Below, piece after piece: positions 6,482 through 11,465 of a DNA stretch of 11,465 nt. A program made the translations under genes and the position numbers. The stretch covers positions 1 to 11,465 of the forward strand of contig CALBTA010000593.1 of the NCBI GenBank assembly GCA_937967755.1, in the 5' to 3' direction. The notes beneath the pieces are model-generated. The model saw only the letters and a list, made by a program, of their open reading frames with translations. It was not told where the DNA came from and searched no databases. Every line of letters starts with the position of its first letter. Position 1 is the stretch's first letter. The stretch comes from an uncultured Planctomycetaceae bacterium. Lineage in GTDB: Bacteria; Planctomycetota; Planctomycetia; Pirellulales; Pirellulaceae.

Positions 6482-7703
6482 CGCTGATGTGGTAGCGCCT
6501 TTGTAGCGGTGGTCGGAAGCTCAGGTCGGTAGTTTCGCCGTTCGCGACTAAAGGAAAGACGCGCAGTTCGCCCCGCTGGTTCTTCGGCAACTGGGGAGAT
6601 TCCACCGTGAAGCGGCCGTCTTCATCAGGCATTGCCGTCGCCGTTAACGCGTCATAGTCGCCGCCGCCATCAGAATCAAAATATGCGACAACGCCGTAGA
6701 TCGGGATCATTGACTTCGCTTGCCCTGTAATGGTTAGTCGGTTGCCGTCGAGTTTCACCTCGGCGTCGGCTATTTCAATTTTGGCATGTTCTGTAAGCCC
6801 TTGGGTGGAGCCGCTGAACTGAGGGTGCGACGCCAGCCGCAGGGCGTGGGCGAAAGTTAGGAACGACCCTTTGCCTTCGCCGCGGCGCTCGTCGCCGTAG
6901 GTTCGGTTGCCCGCGCCCATCAACGCCGTACCGATCTGGTGATGCTCGTCACGGGTTTCGCGGCAATGCGGCACGCCCAACGCGTGGCCCAACTCGTGAG
7001 CGATTCCGCCGATGAAGATACTGTTGTGTTTGCCCAGCGAAATCCGGCCGTACTGCCCGTCGCTGATGATCGGCTGCTTCAATTTCAATCGGTCGACCGC
7101 CAGCGTCGGCGAATCAAGCTGCCACCCGATGCCACCGCGCGACCCGCCCATGGCGTAGTAAGGGCTTTTGTGCGTGAAGACTTTCGTCTTTTCATCCCAG
7201 TTCGCCAGGTTGCAGAAGATCATCACCGTCTCGTTCCGAAGATCGATGTGATTCTTCCTCAACACCGGCCAGCATTCATCACGAATCTTGTGCCCGCTGG
7301 CGACTTTGTACTGGCTTGTTTCCTCTTCACCTTTGACGAGCAACACTTCCAGCAAGTCACCGTCGGCTTGCTTCAAGTTGAACGTCCGCCGCCCCAGGCC
7401 GTGCCGTTCCATTTCATCCGCGTAGAAGTCTTGAATATCAAGCATGATCGCCGACAACCGCCGCTGGTATTCAGCCACCGGCTCGCGGTCCGCCGGCGTC
7501 CAATAAACCAGATGCACGACACGCCGCTCGCCATCGCGATTGTCCCCGTGATAGTCAGCCAGGCGGCGGGCCGCTTCTTTGGCTTGAGCGAAAGCTGAAT
7601 CGGTTTGCTCGGCAGCTAACAAGCTCGTGGGCAAACCAGCCGAGACCAGCCCGATGCAAGTTGGAACTACCAGCAGGAACAACTTTGTGGTTATCGTCTT
7701 CAT
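6477..7703 (-). CDS. Secreted metzincin-type zinc metallopeptidase, family not identified
   Basis: The 408-residue product begins with a signal peptide: basic MKTITTK, a hydrophobic core and a probable cut after LLAA near residue 31. The middle holds a full metzincin zinc signature, HELGHALGVPH at 236-246. His236, His240 and His246 are the expected ligands, Glu237 the general base and Gly243 the turn residue. ALMGAGN at 260-266 supplies a candidate Met-turn (Met262) 16 residues after the last ligand. Residues about 305-405 look like a beta-rich C-terminal domain, with a FDSDGGGDYDA segment (342-352) that could bind calcium. Activity outside the cytoplasm is inferred from the signal peptide; the substrate is unknown. 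The rest of the chain does not match a peptidase family I can name. It is the last gene of the minus-strand unit, 29 bp after the propeller gene, with no visible Shine-Dalgarno sequence and its start codon at the edge of an inverted repeat. Confidence 0.85.
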   Translation of the reverse strand: MKTITTKLFLLVVPTCIGLVSAGLPTSLLAAEQTDSAFAQAKEAARRLADYHGDNRDGERRVVHLVYWTPADREPVAEYQRRLSAIMLDIQDFYADEMERHGLGRRTFNLKQADGDLLEVLLVKGEEETSQYKVASGHKIRDECWPVLRKNHIDLRNETVMIFCNLANWDEKTKVFTHKSPYYAMGGSRGGIGWQLDSPTLAVDRLKLKQPIISDGQYGRISLGKHNSIFIGGIAHELGHALGVPHCRETRDEHHQIGTALMGAGNRTYGDERRGEGKGSFLTFAHALRLASHPQFSGSTQGLTEHAKIEIADAEVKLDGNRLTITGQAKSMIPIYGVVAYFDSDGGGDYDALTATAMPDEDGRFTVESPQLPKNQRGELRVFPLVANGETTDLSFRPPLQRRYHISD

Positions 7704-7735
7704 AGGTGACGATTGTAATCAACAAGCGTCACCTA
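7703..7735 (-). promoter_or_regulatory. Intercistronic inverted repeat spanning the propeller stop and the metallopeptidase start
   Basis: Perfect 9-bp arms TAGGTGACG and CGTCACCTA flank a 15-nt loop. Read on the transcribed strand, the first arm begins with the TAG stop of the propeller gene and the second arm ends with the A of the metallopeptidase ATG. In mRNA this hairpin would cover the initiation region of the downstream gene and would be opened by ribosomes finishing the upstream one. The coupling role is inferred. Confidence 0.5.
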
Positions 7736-10700
7736 GCGGGCGGGGTCGAGCTGGATCAGTTCAACGCCGCACAGTACAGGCTGGCCTTCTTTGGCGGTTA
7801 GGCCGATTTCGAGCATGCCGTTGACCTCGACCGCATCGAACTCACGCACCAGCAAATCTTCCCCGCTTCTGGCGATGTCAAGGTCTTCGAGGACTGTTTC
7901 TCCCTCCAGCGCAACGTCGAAGACGCGCTCGCCCGGTTCGGCGTTTGACGGTTCGGCGAAGAATAGGCGGACACGGTGCTTCGACTTGGCTTTTGAACTT
8001 TTACTTTGGTCTAAGGCGGTCGGCAGATACAGCGTCGCCTCGCCTTCCACGCCGGAATTGCCAATCCAATCGACGTCGCCGCGCACGTACCAGTTCAATT
8101 CCTTCGGGTCGGTATCGATCTTCAAGTCACGTCCGCCGCGCACGGCACGAACCCACAGCGTGCCGGCTTCGTCATAGCGGTCACCCGGTGCGCCCAGGTT
8201 GTATCCGATACGGCGAATCGGCGTCTCGCCGCGCGCTCGCGTCACTTGAAAACTGCCCCACGGCTGCGCACAGGGGCGATGGACCATTGAAAGCGCCGCC
8301 GCCCTGGCCCGCAGGTGGAACATGCCGAAGTTAGGCATGTTCAACATGCCGCCGGCGGGCAGCAGGCTGGTTGTGCAGCCCGCTTCGAAGCCGGGCAGCA
8401 GCGTGCTGGTTCCGGTTCGCATGTCGTGGTAACCCGTTCGCCAGGCAACCAGCGTGTCGCACCCACCCAGCACGGCGCAACCACTCTTCTTGAAGCCGAA
8501 CGATTCAGGCTCGCCCGTCAACGGAGAAACGCGCGTCGCCAATTTGCCCGTCTTCGGATCGAACGCCGTGCCATAGCGGTTGAGAATCCGATCGCCGATC
8601 ACGCTGTAAGGGCCATCGTAGTGTTGCTCGCTGATCTGCCAGACCAGTTCGCCCGTTTCGCCGCGGAATGCTCGGAAGATGCCATCGGGCCGCCCCGACT
8701 TGCTGCGGGTTTCGCGCTCCGGCAAACCGGGCCAGCCCCAGCCCTCGCCGGTCCACTCGCGCCCGTAGCGGTTGGGCACCAGCAGCAAATCGTCCGTCTC
8801 GATGTAGTTGATGTACTTGACCAGCCGATCAAGCTTCTCGTTCCAAACTTCCTTGCCGGTTTTCAGATCGAACGCCCGCAGCGCGGCGTCGGCGGTAGGC
8901 AGCTTGCGGCCGTTGTCGAGGTAGTTCGTCGCGGCATCGGATTGCAGAAGATCGGTGCAGAAAACCCGGTTCCCCGCCGCGACGAAAGCCCGGTTATTGA
9001 ACGCGAGGTGCGCTGCGTGCGACCAGATCAACTTACCCGTTTCGCGGTCGACCGCGAAGACATGCGACATCGGCATCCGGTCACCCGTCCAGTCGCCCCC
9101 GTTGCCGCCGCTGCCGATCTTCGCGTCGCGCAAGTCGCTGGGGCGAAACGCCGTGGCGACGAGAATATCGCCAGCGACGCGAGGGTGTCCCCAACAGAGC
9201 GCTTCCCCGTCGTCTTTAGGCAGCGGCATCACCCAACTCTCTTTCGGCTTGCCGGTCGCCGGGTCAAAACGCAGGCATTGCTCGGCGGCGAAGACGTAGA
9301 TGCAATCGGACGCGGCGGCCCAATTGAACCCGGTCGCCCGGGCGTGCTTGATCGGCGGCACTTCTTTTTGATTCGCCTTCTCATCGTCCCAGGGCGTCGA
9401 CTGGCTGAGCGTGCCTCCGCCGCTGTGTGTGCCGTTGTAGATATGCATCGTCGGGATCGCCGCTTCCCACAGCAGGCGTCCGGTGTAGGCATCGATGCCG
9501 GCGATCACGCCGTCGCCTTGCAGGAACATCCGCCCATCGACGATCAGCGCGCCGGCAGGGCGGTTGCCGTGCAGGTAGTATTTGCGGTCGCTGGCCGGCC
9601 CGCCGTACCACAGGATGCCCAGCGGCGCTTTGGCCAGCTTGTCGCCAGTTGAGTTGTTCATCGAGGCGTTGGCGTATTCATGTGACCAGTTGCCGGCCCC
9701 CGCCAGCGGACCGCGCGTTTCGCTCTTCCACTCGACACCTACTTTGCGCATAGCCGCGCCGCCGTAGGGCCGCAGCGATTGCAAGGCGACTTCGCCGGGG
9801 TGGTCGCCGGTTTCGCAAAGCACGATCGACGCGAAGTAAGGCGGCAACATGTCCTCGCTCAGTTCCATCGCCAGGATGGTAAGGCGGCGCTCGTCGAAGC
9901 AGCCACGGCGGTCCAAATCTCGGCGAATGCGGTTGACCTTCGCCTCGTCCGCATCGACGGCGACGACGTACAACTCGGATGCGCGCAGCAGCCCTTCCAC
10001 CAACGATCCGTCGGTTAGCTTCGTGACCAGCGCGTACCCGGCATCGTGACCTGCCAACGCGATGATTTGCCGGGCAGCTTCCGTGTCGCCGGCGGATTGG
10101 TAAGTTTTCAATTCGTGATGTTTCGGCTCGGCATCCAATGCTGGCCCGGCACAGTACAACGTTCCATCCTTGCCCGTGGCGAAAACCAACCCACCGGATG
10201 CGTTCGATCCAACGACATCTTTCGCCCCTGGCACGTTTGGTTTTTCCGCAACGGGCACGACCGTTTCCTTTGGCCAATAACTGCCGATGCCGGTTTCGAT
10301 ATCGAACCGCCCGGCCTTGCCACCGGTTCCGCTATAAGTGCGCACGTACACGTGGCCGTCGTGAATCCAATGCGGGATCATCAGCGGCCGCATGTGCAGC
10401 GATGGTGACTTCCAAAGCCGCTTGCCGCTGGCGGCATCGAAGCAGTTCATGAACACACCGTCGGCCGGCCAGCAACCTCCCATGATGTACAGCTTGCCAC
10501 GGGTGAGCAGCGGGTGCGTCGGAACGGGCCAGGCGGAAGTCAGACGCTGATGTCCGATCACGAATCGCTGACCTTGGCCGACGTGTGCCTTCCAACGCAA
10601 CTTTCCATTATGGCCCAGGCAGTACGCAAAGCCGTCGTCCGATCCGAACAGTACGTGCTTCGCGTCAGCCGCGGGCTGCGTGCGGATTGCCCCGCCGGTG

Positions 10701-10960
10701 TAAAACCGCCACTGCTCTTGGCCCGTCTTGGCGTCCAATGCCAGTAGCGCTCCGTTATGTTCGCAGCCGACGAAGACCAGTTCGCCAGCGGCCGCGGCGC
10801 GGTAGGTCGTGTCGCGCTGCATGTCTTTCACATGCAGCCACTTCGTTTGCCGGAGGGGCAATTCCAGCGACCAGCGCAGTGCCATATCGGCGTGGGCCAT
10901 CGCGGGAACGAACGCCACGATCAGTACGGCGACCGCCCAGGTGTAACGTGTGTTCCACAT
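7733..10960 (-). CDS. Secreted PQQ/BamB-like beta-propeller protein with embedded methyltransferase-like Rossmann segment and C-terminal malectin-like domain
   Basis: Starting at the ATG at 10958-10960 gives 1075 residues. A TTG two codons upstream is in frame, but the AGGAG at 10970-10974 is 9 nt from the ATG and only 3 nt from the TTG. A signal peptide ends at AHA (22-24). Propeller blades carry the D-x-x-TG-x-x-x-W type motif, for example at 74-86, 173-185, 488-500, 636-648, 696-708 and 764-776. Between two blade groups, residues about 294-410 form an alpha/beta segment: VTKLTDGSL (312-320), VVAVDADEAKV (332-342) and LRPYGG (396-401). These align by eye with motif I, the acidic motif II and a late motif of class I methyltransferases. 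Residues about 920-1073 resemble a malectin domain (RLFFAEP at 998-1004, RVFDV at 1012-1016). No heme-binding CxxCH is seen, so a quinoprotein dehydrogenase role is doubtful. Function is unknown; extracytoplasmic scaffolding or sugar binding is inferred. Confidence 0.88.
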   Translation of the reverse strand: MWNTRYTWAVAVLIVAFVPAMAHADMALRWSLELPLRQTKWLHVKDMQRDTTYRAAAAGELVFVGCEHNGALLALDAKTGQEQWRFYTGGAIRTQPAADAKHVLFGSDDGFAYCLGHNGKLRWKAHVGQGQRFVIGHQRLTSAWPVPTHPLLTRGKLYIMGGCWPADGVFMNCFDAASGKRLWKSPSLHMRPLMIPHWIHDGHVYVRTYSGTGGKAGRFDIETGIGSYWPKETVVPVAEKPNVPGAKDVVGSNASGGLVFATGKDGTLYCAGPALDAEPKHHELKTYQSAGDTEAARQIIALAGHDAGYALVTKLTDGSLVEGLLRASELYVVAVDADEAKVNRIRRDLDRRGCFDERRLTILAMELSEDMLPPYFASIVLCETGDHPGEVALQSLRPYGGAAMRKVGVEWKSETRGPLAGAGNWSHEYANASMNNSTGDKLAKAPLGILWYGGPASDRKYYLHGNRPAGALIVDGRMFLQGDGVIAGIDAYTGRLLWEAAIPTMHIYNGTHSGGGTLSQSTPWDDEKANQKEVPPIKHARATGFNWAAASDCIYVFAAEQCLRFDPATGKPKESWVMPLPKDDGEALCWGHPRVAGDILVATAFRPSDLRDAKIGSGGNGGDWTGDRMPMSHVFAVDRETGKLIWSHAAHLAFNNRAFVAAGNRVFCTDLLQSDAATNYLDNGRKLPTADAALRAFDLKTGKEVWNEKLDRLVKYINYIETDDLLLVPNRYGREWTGEGWGWPGLPERETRSKSGRPDGIFRAFRGETGELVWQISEQHYDGPYSVIGDRILNRYGTAFDPKTGKLATRVSPLTGEPESFGFKKSGCAVLGGCDTLVAWRTGYHDMRTGTSTLLPGFEAGCTTSLLPAGGMLNMPNFGMFHLRARAAALSMVHRPCAQPWGSFQVTRARGETPIRRIGYNLGAPGDRYDEAGTLWVRAVRGGRDLKIDTDPKELNWYVRGDVDWIGNSGVEGEATLYLPTALDQSKSSKAKSKHRVRLFFAEPSNAEPGERVFDVALEGETVLEDLDIARSGEDLLVREFDAVEVNGMLEIGLTAKEGQPVLCGVELIQLDPAR

Positions 10961-10969
10961 TGTCAAATT

Positions 10970-10974
10970 CTCCT
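10970..10974 (-). promoter_or_regulatory. Ribosome-binding site AGGAG for the propeller gene, overlapping the upstream stop codon
   Basis: AGGAG lies 9 nt before the ATG at 10958-10960 and shares bases with the TAG stop of the SMP-30-type gene. It is the clearest Shine-Dalgarno sequence in the window. It favours the ATG over the in-frame TTG at 10964-10966, which would be only 3 nt away. Confidence 0.7.
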
Positions 10975-11465
10975 ACTGACCCGTGACGCTCATGCGGATT
11001 GCATAAAGCGTTTTGCTTGTGGTAATGAACAGCGTCTTGCGATCTTTCCCGGCGAAGCACGCGTTCGACGCGGGCACCGGCAATTCGATAGCAGGAAGTT
11101 CTTCGCCGGAAGGGGCGAAGATGCGCAGTTTTTTCTCTCGCGGTGTTGTGTAAAGGTTGCCGCGCTCATCAAGCGTCATGCCGTCGGCGGCAACTTTGAA
11201 GAATAGTTGCTTGTCGGTGAGCGTTCCATCTTCGCCAATAGCGTAGCGGAACGTGCGGCCCAAGCGGCGGTCGGTGATGTACAATAGTTTCCCATCCGGC
11301 GTGCCGACGATGCCGTTGGGTGTATGGAAGCCGTCGGCGGCTTTGCTGACTTTCTTATCCGGCGAGACGTAGTAGACATACTGGCCGTCGAGTTCCAACT
11401 CTTCCTTCTTGCGGCTGTAGGCTGGATCGGTGAAGTAGACGCCGCCGCGCGGATCGATCCACAAG
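10973..11465 (-). CDS. SMP-30/gluconolactonase/LRE-family protein (partial, N-terminus off the right edge)
   Basis: The last 163 residues of a six-bladed calcium- or zinc-dependent lactonase-type propeller are present, continuing beyond the right edge; no start codon lies in the window. Diagnostic stretches, counted from the first in-frame codon, are LWIDPRGGVYFTDP (1-14), TPNGIVGTPDGKLLYITD (48-65), ADGMTLDERGNLY (93-105) and NACFAGKDRKTLFITT (134-149). By analogy with SMP-30, Asn50 and Asp94 are candidate metal ligands. Known members hydrolyse sugar lactones such as gluconolactone, but many paralogues in environmental bacteria have no tested substrate. The TAG stop at 10973-10975 is 12 bp before the propeller ATG and overlaps its ribosome-binding site, so the two genes are almost certainly co-transcribed and possibly translationally coupled. 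Confidence 0.88.
   Translation of the reverse strand, partial: LWIDPRGGVYFTDPAYSRKKEELELDGQYVYYVSPDKKVSKAADGFHTPNGIVGTPDGKLLYITDRRLGRTFRYAIGEDGTLTDKQLFFKVAADGMTLDERGNLYTTPREKKLRIFAPSGEELPAIELPVPASNACFAGKDRKTLFITTSKTLYAIRMSVTGQ

Noticed and set aside
6939..7598. 219-codon open frame on the plus strand opposite the metallopeptidase
   Set aside because: It covers the zinc-site coding region in antisense and has no recognisable features.
8315..9652. 445-codon open frame on the plus strand opposite the propeller gene
   Set aside because: It lies wholly antisense to a gene with clear blade motifs. Its product is rich in Arg, Ala and Val without recognisable domains, as expected for the reverse frame of a GC-rich gene.
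7733..10960. Propeller protein as a PQQ-dependent alcohol or sugar dehydrogenase
   Set aside because: No heme c motif, no recognisable adjacent-cysteine or PQQ-contact signature, and blades interrupted by an unrelated segment. Only the propeller repeat type is supported.
10964..10966. TTG as start of the propeller gene
   Set aside because: It is only 3 nt from the AGGAG ribosome-binding site, whereas the ATG at 10958-10960 is 9 nt away and still gives a normal signal peptide.
1..11465. tRNA, rRNA, CRISPR array, transposase or phage attachment features
   Set aside because: No cloverleaf-like or regularly spaced repeats, transposase motifs or terminal inverted repeats were seen on reading both strands.

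Overview
The window reads as chromosomal DNA of a GC-rich Gram-negative bacterium, most likely a planctomycete (Pirellulales-like). This is inferred from large secreted PQQ-type propeller proteins joined to malectin-like domains, SMP-30 lactonase-type genes, weak or absent Shine-Dalgarno sequences, and a one-polypeptide Wzc-type kinase. No rRNA or other taxonomic marker is present, so the assignment is an inference. Six of the seven genes lie on the minus strand. No RNA genes, insertion sequences, CRISPR arrays or attachment sites were seen.

Left half (1-6410) is part of an exopolysaccharide or surface-glycan locus. On the minus strand, in transcription order, are a Wzc-type chain-length regulator/tyrosine autokinase (4768-2489), a membrane-anchored FlaA1/WbpM/CapD-type nucleotide-sugar 4,6-dehydratase (2413-449) and a Gfo/Idh/MocA oxidoreductase of the WlbA/WbpB kind (432, running off the left edge). 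Facing away from them on the plus strand is a UDP-N-acetylhexosamine 6-dehydrogenase of the WbpA type (5034-6410). A 265-bp divergent control region separates the two units. It holds a 22-bp imperfect dyad and a strong 12-bp-stem hairpin. Together the enzymes suggest synthesis of an activated acetamido-sugar uronic acid (WbpA then WbpB chemistry) plus a 6-deoxy-4-keto amino sugar, feeding a polymer whose length and export are controlled by the kinase. The predicted aminotransferase and acetyltransferase partners would lie beyond the left edge.

Right half (6477-11465) is a separate minus-strand unit, convergent with the dehydrogenase gene. In transcription order it has an SMP-30/gluconolactonase-family protein (entering from the right edge), a 1075-residue secreted beta-propeller protein and a secreted metzincin-type zinc metallopeptidase. 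Spacings are 12 bp and 29 bp, so one operon is likely. The propeller protein is the most unusual gene here: a Rossmann-like segment resembling a class I methyltransferase, with a damaged glycine-rich loop, interrupts the propeller, and a malectin-like carbohydrate-binding domain closes the protein. A 9-bp inverted repeat spans the stop codon of the propeller gene and the first base of the metallopeptidase start codon, an arrangement that suggests translational coupling.

The long plus-strand open frames opposite the kinase and propeller genes are judged to be GC-driven shadows. No intergenic stretch exceeds 300 bases.
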